Notes: a model not told the origin generated them from the letters alone. DNA of 49,376 nucleotides from Marinilabiliales bacterium (GCA_002869365.1 PKTA01000094.1:1-49376), one strand, 5' to 3'; shown: positions 29,030 to 38,131, counted from the first letter of the stretch. Made by a program: numbers and translations.

Positions 29030-31120
29030 ATGTCAAGAAATTTATACATAGCGGCTGCGGAAAAGGAAGCCGGAAAATCAATGGTAGTCTTAGGGGTGAT
29101 GGAATTTCTTTCCAGACACATAAAACATGTTGGTTTTTTCCGTCCCATTGTTGGTTCAGGTACCAAGGTTGATAATCATATCGACTTGATACAAAAGCGA
29201 TATAATCTCAATTGTAATTATGAAGAAATGTATGGTATTACTGTTTCAGAAATGATTGAGTTTATCAATGACAATAATGTAGATGCTATTCATCAGAAGG
29301 TAATTCAGAAATATAAAATTCTTGAAAAGAAATGCGATTTTGTACTTGTTGAAGGAAGCGATTTCAGAGATCATCTCAGCGCCTATGAATTCAATTTCAA
29401 CCTACAGGTTGCCAACAATTTAGGCTGTCCGATAATTGGCGTACTAAGTGGCAGAAACAAAAGCACAAGTGAAGTTGCCTATTCTCTGCAGATTATGCAG
29501 AATGTAATGGATAACGAAAAATGTACTCGTGTTGGAATGGTTGTTAACAGAGCAAATATTAACGATCTCACTGAGATTAAGAAGATACTTAATGACCATA
29601 AAGGTGAAGATGAAATCGATTTTGTAATTCCCGAAGTAAATTCGCTTCAGAATATTACCATGAGGCAGATAAAATTTGCCCTGAATGCAAAACATCTTTA
29701 TGGAAGTCCTGAAAGTCTTGACTTTGATGTTACTGATTTTAAGGTTGGAGCCATGAATCTGGAACATTTCCTTGAGCACACAAAGCAAGGTACAATGGTA
29801 ATTACCCCTGCCGACAGAATTGATATTATTATGGGAATCGGGATGACTATTTTAGCAGGTGACTTTCCTAAAATTGCAGGTATACTTCTAACAGGTACTT
29901 ATAAACCAAACAAAATTGTTAGCAGACTTCTTGATAGTTTAAAAAAACTCCCCCTTGCAGTTTTATCCACAGAAACAGGTACCTATGAAGCCGCTAAAAA
30001 TGTAAGCAATATCACGCCACTTTTGAAACCTGAAAATCAAAGGAGGATAGCCACTGCCCTCGGACATTTTGAGGCCAATGTGAACCTAACAGAACTTGGT
30101 AATAAAATATCTATTTCAAAAACCAGTATCCGCACACCATTGATGTTCGAATACGAATTATTTGAACGAGCTAAAGCAAACAAAAAACATATTGTTCTGC
30201 CTGAAGGTACTGACGATAGAATTCTAAAAGCTGCTGATATTCTTAACAGAAGAAATGTAGTAGAATTAACACTTTTAGGTGATGAACAGGAAATAATTAA
30301 AAAAGCATCTGCTCTTAGAATAAAATTAGAGGGAATAAACATTATCGATCCTTATGATAATGACCTGATAAACGAATATGCTGCAGAATATTATCGACTA
30401 AGAAGTCACAAAGGGGTTACAAAGGAAGGTGCTAAAGATTTGATGCATGATGTTAGTTACCTAGGAACTATGATGGTTCATAAAGGTCATGCCGACGGAA
30501 TGGTTTCAGGAGCCGTTCATACTACTTTGCACACCATACGTCCTGCTTTTGAGTTTATAAAAACCAAACCAGGAGTTTCAATAGTTTCAAGTTCATTTTT
30601 TATGTGTTTGGAAGACAAGGTTTTGGTATATGGCGACTGTGCTGTTAACCCAAATCCCAATGCAGAAGAACTTGCCGATATTGCAATAAGTTCAGCTGAT
30701 ACTGCAATTATGTTTGGCATTGAACCACGTATTGCTATGTTATCTTACTCAACTGGAAGTTCAGGAAAAGGTACTGATGTCGATAAGGTAAGAGCGGCGG
30801 CTGAAATTGTAAAAAAACGTCGTCCTGATTTGAAAACTGAGGGACCGATTCAATATGATGCTGCAATAGATGCTTCTGTTGCTAAAACAAAACTCCCCGA
30901 CAGTGAAGTTGCCGGAAAAGCAACAATTTTTATTTTCCCCGATTTAAATACAGGAAATAATACCTATAAAGCGGTACAACGTTCAGCAAATGCAATAGCA
31001 ATAGGTCCGGTTTTACAAGGTCTTAACAAGCCTGTAAACGACTTAAGTCGCGGCTGCCTTGTTGCAGATATAGTAAATACAGTTGTAATTACTGCCATTC
31101 AAGCTCAACAGGAAGACTAG
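29030..31120 (+). CDS. pta: Phosphate acetyltransferase (long form)
   Basis: Pta interconverts acetyl-CoA and acetyl phosphate, the step before acetate kinase in ATP-yielding acetate production. The 696-residue long form has an N-terminal BioD/DRTGG-type regulatory half (LYIAAAEKEAGKSMVVLGVM P-loop-like segment, then VMVINRAN-like VGMVVNRAN). The C-terminal catalytic PTA_PTB domain starts near RTPLMFEYELFERAK and contains HIVLPEGTDDRILKAAD, MVSGAVHTT, MLSYSTGSSGKGTDVDKV and IFPDLNTGNNTYKAVQR. Acetate kinase is not adjacent, although ackA often is. The start ATG follows a terminator-like hairpin by 10 bases. Confidence 0.95.
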   Translation: MSRNLYIAAAEKEAGKSMVVLGVMEFLSRHIKHVGFFRPIVGSGTKVDNHIDLIQKRYNLNCNYEEMYGITVSEMIEFINDNNVDAIHQKVIQKYKILEKKCDFVLVEGSDFRDHLSAYEFNFNLQVANNLGCPIIGVLSGRNKSTSEVAYSLQIMQNVMDNEKCTRVGMVVNRANINDLTEIKKILNDHKGEDEIDFVIPEVNSLQNITMRQIKFALNAKHLYGSPESLDFDVTDFKVGAMNLEHFLEHTKQGTMVITPADRIDIIMGIGMTILAGDFPKIAGILLTGTYKPNKIVSRLLDSLKKLPLAVLSTETGTYEAAKNVSNITPLLKPENQRRIATALGHFEANVNLTELGNKISISKTSIRTPLMFEYELFERAKANKKHIVLPEGTDDRILKAADILNRRNVVELTLLGDEQEIIKKASALRIKLEGINIIDPYDNDLINEYAAEYYRLRSHKGVTKEGAKDLMHDVSYLGTMMVHKGHADGMVSGAVHTTLHTIRPAFEFIKTKPGVSIVSSSFFMCLEDKVLVYGDCAVNPNPNAEELADIAISSADTAIMFGIEPRIAMLSYSTGSSGKGTDVDKVRAAAEIVKKRRPDLKTEGPIQYDAAIDASVAKTKLPDSEVAGKATIFIFPDLNTGNNTYKAVQRSANAIAIGPVLQGLNKPVNDLSRGCLVADIVNTVVITAIQAQQED

Positions 31121-31271
31121 TTTATTTTCCTTTTTTCTTTTGCAGATAAATTTTCCTGTATCACACTTATATTTTGATATTTTTACAAACTCTTTGATTG
31201 TAAACACATGGGAACCATTTTTTTCCATTGTAAAATCAAAAGAATTACCATTACCATAAATATTTATAAGT

Positions 31272-33008
31272 ATGAAAAAGAGTATTTTACCAATAATTTT
31301 ATTAGCATTTTTTATTAGCCTTACCTCCTATGGTCAAACTCTCAAAGAAAAACTAACCGAATTACAAAACAGTTATGAGTTTTCCTTTAAGGAGATGAAA
31401 ACCAATAATGATTATAGTGAAAAATACCTTGTGAATTTTAAGCAAAAACTTGATTATCAGGGCAAATCAAATGACACTTTTACACAAAGAGTATTTATTT
31501 CACATAGAGATTTCAATAGCCCGGTAGTTTTCATTACAGAGGGTTATGATGCAAATAGAGCGGAAAAACCCGATTTTGAAAGTGAAATAACAAAATACCT
31601 CAAAACCAATCAGGTTTGTATTGAACATCGTTATTTCAGCAAATCACAACCTGATAGTTTAGTTTATGATTATCTTACTGTGGAAAATGCTGCAAACGAC
31701 CACCATAGAGTTGCGATGTTTATAAAGGACATATATAATGGTAAAATAATTTCAACCGGTATAAGTAAAGGAGGACAAACAACAAACTTTTTCAAATATT
31801 TCTTTCCCAACGATGCTGACATTTGTGTTCCCTATGTTGCTCCTTTGAATTTTTCCACCGAAGAAAGGAGAGTTTATTCTTTTCTTGAGAATGTGGGTAC
31901 TGCTGAATGCAGAGCCAAAATATTGACTTATCAGCAAAAAATGCTTGAAAACAAAGACAGATATCTGGGTGAATTCAAAAAAATGGCAGAAGATAAGAAA
32001 CTGCATTATACCATGGGCATTGAAAAAGCATACGAACTATTGGTTTTTGAATATTCGTTTGCATTTTGGCAATGGGGAATGTACAGTTGCGATGACATAC
32101 CAAGCGATATCGACAATGCAGATAATATGCTGCAGCACCTTGATAAAGTAGCCGGTTTCGATTGGATTTCTGAAACAGGAATAAAAAAAATGCAACCATT
32201 TTTCTATCAGGCAATGAGAGAAATTGGCATGTATGGCTATGACATAAAAAACTTTAAAGGATTGACTTCCTATACACATAATCCTACATTCGACTTTACT
32301 TTCCCCAAAGGAATAGAGGTAAAATATGAACCTGAATTAATGCAAAGAGTAGATTTTTTTATAAGACATAAAGCCGAAAACATGATTTTTATTTATGGAG
32401 AAACAGATCCGTGGTCGGCACCGGCAGTGGAACTGGCATATCACACAAATTCCATTAAAATTGTAAAGAAAGGCGGAAGTCATAGAACAAGAATTAGTAA
32501 CTTGCCTGCACATCAGAGGAATCAAATACTCGACAGTTTAAAATCGTGGTTAGCACAACCAAAAAAAATGACTGAAATGGACAATGAAAATTATAAAAAA
32601 GTCACCGGGGTTGGAGGTATATTCTTCAAAAGTGAAAACCCTGCTAAATTGAGAGAATGGTATAAAACAAATCTTGGCCTGGTTACTAATGATTATGGTT
32701 CACTTTTCGAGTTCAGATCAAGTGATAAGCCCGATTCTAAAGCCTATCTTCAATGGAGCCCATTTACAGAAAAAACAAAATATTTCGAGCCTTCGCAAAA
32801 GCAATTCATGATTAATTACAGAGTTGAAAACATCGAAAAACTAGTTGAAGATCTCAAAAAGAACGGTGTTACAGTATTAGATGAGATTGAAAGTTACGAA
32901 TATGGCAAATTTGTACATATACTTGATTCAGAAAATAATAAAATTGAATTATGGGAACCTGTAGACAGTGTATTTACTGAGCTTTACGATGGGCAAACAA
33001 CAAAATAA
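31272..33008 (+). CDS. Secreted S37/S28-type serine peptidase fused to a VOC (glyoxalase-like) domain
   Basis: A 578-residue protein with a signal peptide (MKKSILPIILLAFFISLTSYG). Residues about 25-430 look like an S37 prolyl tripeptidyl aminopeptidase-type domain: VVFITEGYDANRAEKPDF, IEHRYFSKSQP, nucleophile Ser165 in STGISKGGQT, Asp379 in GETDPWS and His404 in GGSHRTR. Residues about 443-570 form a complete VOC domain: VGGIFFKSENPAKLREWYKT, LGLVTNDYGSLFEFR, MINYRVENIEKLVEDLK and FVHILDSENNKIELWEP. The frame is continuous. Met433 or Met436 could start a separate VOC protein, but no gap or stop separates the halves. In other genomes I recall this VOC type as stand-alone. The fusion would export the VOC domain. 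Confidence 0.85.
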   Translation: MKKSILPIILLAFFISLTSYGQTLKEKLTELQNSYEFSFKEMKTNNDYSEKYLVNFKQKLDYQGKSNDTFTQRVFISHRDFNSPVVFITEGYDANRAEKPDFESEITKYLKTNQVCIEHRYFSKSQPDSLVYDYLTVENAANDHHRVAMFIKDIYNGKIISTGISKGGQTTNFFKYFFPNDADICVPYVAPLNFSTEERRVYSFLENVGTAECRAKILTYQQKMLENKDRYLGEFKKMAEDKKLHYTMGIEKAYELLVFEYSFAFWQWGMYSCDDIPSDIDNADNMLQHLDKVAGFDWISETGIKKMQPFFYQAMREIGMYGYDIKNFKGLTSYTHNPTFDFTFPKGIEVKYEPELMQRVDFFIRHKAENMIFIYGETDPWSAPAVELAYHTNSIKIVKKGGSHRTRISNLPAHQRNQILDSLKSWLAQPKKMTEMDNENYKKVTGVGGIFFKSENPAKLREWYKTNLGLVTNDYGSLFEFRSSDKPDSKAYLQWSPFTEKTKYFEPSQKQFMINYRVENIEKLVEDLKKNGVTVLDEIESYEYGKFVHILDSENNKIELWEPVDSVFTELYDGQTTK

Positions 33009-33081
33009 TATGAATAATGACTATCAAATACAGGCTGGTACTCATCTGTTAATCAGTTTGCTTAAATAATATTCATTAAAA

Positions 33082-33114
33082 TTTGACTACTAATTTATCT
33101 TTGCATTATCTTTG
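33082..33114 (+). promoter_or_regulatory. Candidate promoter of the glycyl radical enzyme operon (two -7 boxes)
   Basis: TTTG (33082-33085) is followed after 21 bases by TATCTTTG (33107-33114), a good -33/-7 arrangement for Bacteroidota. A second identical TATCTTTG sits at 33096-33103, only 11 bases earlier. Transcription would begin just before the structured leader at 33118. The ATG is 149 bases downstream of the -7 box, an unusually long leader for this window. Confidence 0.6.
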
Positions 33115-33117
33115 CAA

Positions 33118-33197
33118 AAAACATCAGGTGAAAACTGAAAAAAACATATCGTTTTCAATTAAACATTATCGTAAACTTTACGAGTGTTTGATGTTTT
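33118..33197 (+). ncRNA. Candidate three-way-junction leader RNA upstream of the glycyl radical enzyme
   Basis: Three stems can be drawn by hand. P1 pairs 33118-33126 (aaaacatca) with 33189-33197 (tgatgtttt), 9 bp. P2 pairs 33129-33135 (tgaaaac) with 33151-33157 (gttttca), 7 bp with a 15-base A-rich loop. P3 spans 33162-33188: 6 bp outside and 5 bp inside (cgtaa/ttacg), with a 2-base bulge. The junction strands are short (gg, atta, none). It starts right after the candidate promoter. It matches no riboswitch class I recognise. AT-rich sequence folds easily, so covariation evidence is needed. Confidence 0.4.
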
Positions 33198-33263
33198 ATA
33201 TTTAATCATTTCTTCTTAAAAATACCTAAACCCTGTTATTTTCAATTTTCTAAATGGATTATA

Positions 33264-35705
33264 ATGAATATCAAAGAAGAAATAGAACCTCAACGAAGAG
33301 CAAAGTCAGCATCAAACTTCAAAATTGAAGTGAATAAAAACGGAATCAACAGTCGGATTAAAAAATTGCGACAGGAAAGTGTTGATGCTGAAGCAAGCAT
33401 TTCGATAGAGCGAGCACAAATAGTAACTGATTTTTATAAAAACAATTTTGGCAAATATCCTGTACCTATTATGCGGGCTCTTAATTTTAAGGAGTTATGC
33501 CAAAAAAAGACGATTTATATTGGTGATGGAGAATTAATTGTTGGTGAAAGAGGCCCTAAACCAAAGGCTGTTCCAACTTTTCCGGAATTAACCTGCCACA
33601 GCGTTGACGACTTAAACACATTAAATACCAGAGAATTACAAAACTATCATGTATCTCCGGAAGACATTATTACCTATGAAAGAGATATAATTCCATATTG
33701 GACGGGTAGAACTCAAAGAGAGCGGATTTTCAAACATGTTCCTAAGGAATGGGAAGCTGCATATGAAGCAGGAGTATTTACCGAATTCATGGAGCAAAGG
33801 GCTCCAGGGCACACTGCTTTGGATGGTAAAATTTACCAAAAAGGGATGCTACAATTAAAGCAGGAAATTAAAGAAGAAATTAGCAGATTGGATTTTCTGA
33901 ATGATGCCGAAGCCACCGACAAACTTGAGGAATTGCAGGCAATGGAAATTTCCTGTGATGCAGTAATCATTTTTGCTAACCGACATGCTGATTTGGCAGA
34001 AGAAATGGCTAAAAATGAAGAAAACTCAATTAGGAAATCTGAGTTATTAAAAATTGCTGAAGTCTGTCGTAATGTGCCTGCAAACAAGCCATCAAATTTC
34101 CATGAAGCAATACAAATGTATTGGTTTGTACACCTTGGAACCATAACAGAACTCAATGGATGGGATGCCATGAATCCCGGGCATTTCGACCAACATCTTT
34201 TCCCTTTTTACGAAAGAGATATTAAAAAAGGTATACTCAACAGAGATCAGGCAAAAGAATTGCTAAGTTGTTTCTGGATAAAAGTAAACAACCATCCCGC
34301 TCCTCCAAAAGTAGGCGTAACCGCCAGAGAAAGTGGTACTTATAATGATTTCACCAATATTAATATAGGTGGCGTTGATAAATTTGGAAATGATGCTGTG
34401 AATGAAATTTCGTATATGATTTTAGAAATCATAGAGGAATTACATATTCTTCAACCAGGAAGTTCGGTTCATTTTAGCAAAGAAACTCCCAGTGAATTTG
34501 TTAATGCCTCTTCAAGAGTTATCAGACAAGGTCATGGTTACCCTTCAATTTTCAATACAGATATTTACATAAAAGAATTATTGCGTCAGGGAAAATCAAT
34601 TGACGATGCCCGAGAGGGTGGTTGTAGTGGTTGTATAGAGGTGGGTGCATTTGGTAAGGAGGCCTTCGTATTAACAGGTTATCTTAACGTTCCAAAAATT
34701 TTAGAACTTACACTCAACAATGGTGTTGACCCTCTTACAAATAAACGTGCAGGAATAAAAAGTGGTGACCCACTAAATTTTACAACATTTGAAGATTTGT
34801 ATTCTGCATTTCAAAAGCAACTGAATTATATTGTTAATCAGAAAATTACGGTTAGCAATTATATAGATAGAATGTTTGCCAAATACAGCCCTGCTCCATT
34901 CCTGTCGGTTGTTATCGACGATTGTATAAGCAAGGGAAAGGATTACTATAACGCAGGCCCAAGATATAATACTAATTATATTCAGTGTACAGGACTAGGC
35001 ACTGTAACCGACAGTCTTTCTGCGATAAAAAAACATGTTTTCGAGGACGGCACTTTAAGTATTAAGCGATTATTAGATGCCGTTTCCAAAAATTTTAAGG
35101 AGGAAGAAATACTACGTCAGACCATAATTAACCGAACTCCATTTTTTGGTAATGATGATGATTATGCAGATTCTATTGCTCAAAAGGTATATCTGGATTT
35201 GTTTAAAGCCATAGATGGAAAGCCTAATACAAAGGGAGGTGTGTTTCATTTGAATATGCTTTCAACAACCTGCCATATTTATTTTGGAAAAGTATTGGGA
35301 GCAACACCTAACGGCAGACTCGCTTATAAATCGATATCCGATGGAACATCTCCATCTCACGGATGTGATACTAATGGACCATCAGCAGTAATGAGGTCTT
35401 TAAGTAAAATTGATCATACACTTTCAGGAGGAACACTTCTAAACCAAAGATTTTTGCCAAGCCTTTTAAAAAGAGAAAAAGACATTCAAAAACTTGGACA
35501 ATTGGTACGCACATATTTCAAAATGGGCGGACATCATATTCAATTTAATATTGTGGATACGGCAACTTTGTATGCTGCTCAAAAAAATCCGGAGGATTAT
35601 AAAGACCTGCTGGTGAGAATGGCAGGTTATAGCGACTATTTTAACGATATGAATGAAGATCTGCAACAGGAAGTAATAGAGCGCACCGAAAACGAATCCT
35701 TTTAA
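33264..35705 (+). CDS. Glycyl radical enzyme, trans-4-hydroxy-L-proline dehydratase (HypD)-like
   Basis: An 813-residue PFL-like glycyl radical enzyme. The thiyl-radical Cys457 and base Glu459 are in GGCSGCIEVGAFGKEAF, and the radical Gly788 is in RMAGYSDYF near the C-terminus. Stretches such as EFMEQRAPGHT, AIQMYWFVHLG, TGYLNVPKILELTLNNG, YGNDDDYAD-like FGNDDDYAD and TTCHIYFGKVLGATPNGR resemble HypD as I remember it. HypD removes water from 4-hydroxyproline to give pyrroline-5-carboxylate. HypD as I recall it has CVETGCFGKEA after the Cys, while this has CIEVGAFGKEA, so the substrate could differ. There is an N-terminal extension of about 25 residues. The activase gene follows 3 bases later; no proC-like gene is seen here. 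The cofactor radical is oxygen-sensitive, implying anaerobic use. Confidence 0.85.
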   Translation: MNIKEEIEPQRRAKSASNFKIEVNKNGINSRIKKLRQESVDAEASISIERAQIVTDFYKNNFGKYPVPIMRALNFKELCQKKTIYIGDGELIVGERGPKPKAVPTFPELTCHSVDDLNTLNTRELQNYHVSPEDIITYERDIIPYWTGRTQRERIFKHVPKEWEAAYEAGVFTEFMEQRAPGHTALDGKIYQKGMLQLKQEIKEEISRLDFLNDAEATDKLEELQAMEISCDAVIIFANRHADLAEEMAKNEENSIRKSELLKIAEVCRNVPANKPSNFHEAIQMYWFVHLGTITELNGWDAMNPGHFDQHLFPFYERDIKKGILNRDQAKELLSCFWIKVNNHPAPPKVGVTARESGTYNDFTNINIGGVDKFGNDAVNEISYMILEIIEELHILQPGSSVHFSKETPSEFVNASSRVIRQGHGYPSIFNTDIYIKELLRQGKSIDDAREGGCSGCIEVGAFGKEAFVLTGYLNVPKILELTLNNGVDPLTNKRAGIKSGDPLNFTTFEDLYSAFQKQLNYIVNQKITVSNYIDRMFAKYSPAPFLSVVIDDCISKGKDYYNAGPRYNTNYIQCTGLGTVTDSLSAIKKHVFEDGTLSIKRLLDAVSKNFKEEEILRQTIINRTPFFGNDDDYADSIAQKVYLDLFKAIDGKPNTKGGVFHLNMLSTTCHIYFGKVLGATPNGRLAYKSISDGTSPSHGCDTNGPSAVMRSLSKIDHTLSGGTLLNQRFLPSLLKREKDIQKLGQLVRTYFKMGGHHIQFNIVDTATLYAAQKNPEDYKDLLVRMAGYSDYFNDMNEDLQQEVIERTENESF

Positions 35706-35708
35706 AAT

Positions 35709-36620
35709 ATGTCGGCCACATCATATATATTTGATATAAAATCTTATGCCATAAATGACGGCCCGGGAATACGGCTGACAATTTTTTTTAAAGGCTGTCC
35801 TTTGGCTTGTATCTGGTGCCATAATCCTGAAAGTATTTCCCCCAAGGTTCAAAAACTATATTCTGAAAAAAAATGTATTGGAGCTCAAAAATGCATTGAA
35901 GTATGCCCCAATGATGCCATGGTTTTGACTAATAAGGGTATAGTTACCGATAATGAAAAATGTAATCTTTGCGGTTTATGCGCAGAGGCATGTCCTACAA
36001 AAGCATTCGAAATATCCGGAAAACAATATACAATTGATCAACTTCTCAATCGAATTGAAAAAGAGAGAGATTTTTTCGAATCCTCAGGAGGAGGCGTAAC
36101 CTTATCCGGTGGCGAACCAATGATGCATGCAGAAACCGCCTTACCTTTGCTGAAAGAACTGGGATTGAGAGGAATTCATCGTACTGTAGATACTTGCGCA
36201 TATGTAAGTTCTCAAACCATGAGAAGTTTTATGAATCATACCGATTTGTTTCTTTTCGATTTGAAGGTTGTAGATGAAAAAAAACATCTGAAATATACCG
36301 GCAAATCAAATGGTATAATACTTGAAAATTTAAACCTTCTAAGCAAAAATAATAAGGATTTTATTTTAAGAATTCCTTTTATCAAAGGAATAAATACTTC
36401 AGAAGAAGATATTATCCAATTTGCTGAGTTAATAAGTTCATTACCAAATAAGCCATTGGAAATAAACATCTTACCTTATCACGATATTGCAAAAATGAAA
36501 TATATAAAAATGGGCAGCAACTACAATGGCAATGGGTTGAATCCGCCTGGTGATTTGGAAATAAAAAACTTAGAAGAAATTTTTAAGCGATATAAACTTG
36601 AAATTAGTATAGGAGGTTAG
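35709..36620 (+). CDS. Glycyl radical enzyme activase (radical SAM)
   Basis: A 303-residue activating enzyme that uses S-adenosylmethionine to install the glycyl radical on its partner. The radical SAM motif is GCPLACIWCHNPE (Cys30, Cys34, Cys37), and the SAM-binding GGE motif is VTLSGGEPMM. An inserted ferredoxin-like domain (about residues 50-100) has one full 4Fe-4S site (Cys85, 88, 91, 95). The first site has only Cys56, Cys62 and Cys66, with Ala59 at the usual second Cys. The gene starts 3 bases after the enzyme gene, and its last 4 bases overlap the stop of the convergent hutI. Confidence 0.93.
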   Translation: MSATSYIFDIKSYAINDGPGIRLTIFFKGCPLACIWCHNPESISPKVQKLYSEKKCIGAQKCIEVCPNDAMVLTNKGIVTDNEKCNLCGLCAEACPTKAFEISGKQYTIDQLLNRIEKERDFFESSGGGVTLSGGEPMMHAETALPLLKELGLRGIHRTVDTCAYVSSQTMRSFMNHTDLFLFDLKVVDEKKHLKYTGKSNGIILENLNLLSKNNKDFILRIPFIKGINTSEEDIIQFAELISSLPNKPLEINILPYHDIAKMKYIKMGSNYNGNGLNPPGDLEIKNLEEIFKRYKLEISIGG

Positions 36621-37882
36621 TATTTAGGATTATAAACTTCTCCGTTAATTATCATAGTATCGACTTTGTTGCTTCCATAATAATATGGAATATATTCATA
36701 AGTTGGAATTTCCTTAGTAATTATCAGGTTTGCGATTTTTCCCTTTGAAACTGTTCCTAACTTATCGCTAATACCCATGGCGTATGCGGTATTCAGAGTA
36801 GTTGCATTTATTGCCTCCTCAGGCAGTAGTTTGTAAAGGATGCTTGCCATAGAAAGTATTAACTGCATATTTCCTGAGGGAGAAGAGCCTGGATTAAAAT
36901 CACTTGCCATAGCCAGAGGCAGGCCGGAATCTATCATTTCTCTTGCAGGTGCATATTTCATTCCAAGGAAAAAAGCAGCACCAGGCAGCACTGTAGGTAT
37001 AGTCTCAGAATTTAGAAGTACTTCTATTTCATTCTCACCAACAAATTCCAAATGGTCAACAGAAAGTGCATTATATTTAACCCCAACCTGCACACCACCT
37101 GAATAATCAAGTTCGTTGGCATGTATTTTTGCCCGCAAACCATAAGAAGCACCTGCTTCCAGAATTCGTGCTGTATCTTCCACAGTAAAAAATCCAGTAT
37201 CGCAGAACACATCAATAAAGTCGGCTAATTTCTCTTCTGCTACTATTGGGATCATCTCATTTACAACCAAATCAACGTATTCACTTTGTCTTCCTCTATA
37301 TTCCAGCGGAATAGAATGCGCCCCCAAAAAACTCGATTTTATGGTAAGTGGAGATTCCTCTTTTAGTCTCTTTATTACCCTAAGCATTTTTAATTCACTT
37401 TCGAGAGTAAGCCCGTAGCCGCTTTTTATTTCAACAGCACCCGTACCATAAGAAGCAATCTCATCTAATCTTTTTAGTGAGGCCGTAAATAATTCTTGCT
37501 CAGATATTTCTTGTGTTTTTCTTGCAGTATTTAAAATTCCTCCTCCCCTAGCAGCAATTTCTTCATACGACAATCCTTTAATTTTGTCAATATATTCTAT
37601 TTCTCTGCTGGCAGGGTAAACCAAATGTGTATGGGAATCCACAAAAGCAGGCATTACCATTTTATTGGAAGCATCTATAATTTCAACATCTGAGAAACTA
37701 TCAACAATTTCTTTCTCATTAAAGTCCGACATCTTACCAAAGCCTTCAATAAGTTCATTATTTACAAAAACCCAGGCATCTTTTATAGTATTCATAGTCT
37801 TCATCTCATCGCCCTTTGCAATCAATTGCTTATGGTAATCAACCTGTAATAATTCCTTAATATTTTTGATGATAATGGCCAT
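36617..37882 (-). CDS. hutI: Imidazolonepropionase
   Basis: HutI hydrolyses imidazolone-5-propionate to N-formimino-glutamate, the third step of histidine degradation. The 421-residue amidohydrolase has the metal-binding DSHTHLV, the family blocks YEEIAARGGGILNTARKT and EIKSGYGLTLESELKMLRV, FLGAHSIPLEYRG, KIHANELDYSGGVQ, SVDHLEF, and ASDFNPGSSPSGNMQLI. No other hut gene is in the window. It is convergent with, and overlaps by 4 bases, the glycyl radical activase, so no terminator separates the two transcripts. Confidence 0.96.
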   Translation of the reverse strand: MAIIIKNIKELLQVDYHKQLIAKGDEMKTMNTIKDAWVFVNNELIEGFGKMSDFNEKEIVDSFSDVEIIDASNKMVMPAFVDSHTHLVYPASREIEYIDKIKGLSYEEIAARGGGILNTARKTQEISEQELFTASLKRLDEIASYGTGAVEIKSGYGLTLESELKMLRVIKRLKEESPLTIKSSFLGAHSIPLEYRGRQSEYVDLVVNEMIPIVAEEKLADFIDVFCDTGFFTVEDTARILEAGASYGLRAKIHANELDYSGGVQVGVKYNALSVDHLEFVGENEIEVLLNSETIPTVLPGAAFFLGMKYAPAREMIDSGLPLAMASDFNPGSSPSGNMQLILSMASILYKLLPEEAINATTLNTAYAMGISDKLGTVSKGKIANLIITKEIPTYEYIPYYYGSNKVDTMIINGEVYNPKY

Positions 37883-37923
37883 AACTCAACTTATTAAATA
37901 TGTGTTTATAAGGCAAAATAAGT

Positions 37924-37931
37924 CAAAATTA
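37924..37931 (-). promoter_or_regulatory. Candidate -7 box for hutI
   Basis: The minus strand reads TAATTTTG (TAnnTTTG), 41 bases before the hutI ATG, in the 249-base gap shared with the divergent C10 protease gene. Confidence 0.4.
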
Positions 37932-38091
37932 TTTTAAGATTACTTACTTACAGAAAAAAACAAGAAATATAATCAAAGAGAAACTAATTACGATAACATA
38001 AATGCAACTATTCATAATACTTATATGTCTTCCCCTTCATTAAATAAATTACAAATAAGGTTGATTGGCAGTATAGTTATGTATAAACAAC

Positions 38092-38099
38092 TATATTTG
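38092..38099 (+). promoter_or_regulatory. Candidate -7 box for the C10 protease
   Basis: TATATTTG fits TAnnTTTG and lies 32 bases before the ATG. A possible -33 TTG is at 38065-38067. A 6-bp inverted repeat (atagtt...aactat) spans the area between and could be an operator or chance. Confidence 0.5.
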
Positions 38100-38131
38100 C
38101 GAACTTCAATAAACACACTAATTATTTCAAT

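Noticed and set aside
33118-33197. Assigning the glycyl radical leader to a known SAM or cobalamin riboswitch
   Set aside because: None of the conserved bases of those aptamers are visible; only a plain stem arrangement can be supported.
38074-38095. Inverted repeat atagtt/aactat as a defined operator of the C10 protease
   Set aside because: Only 6 bp in AT-rich DNA; too weak to call a binding site.
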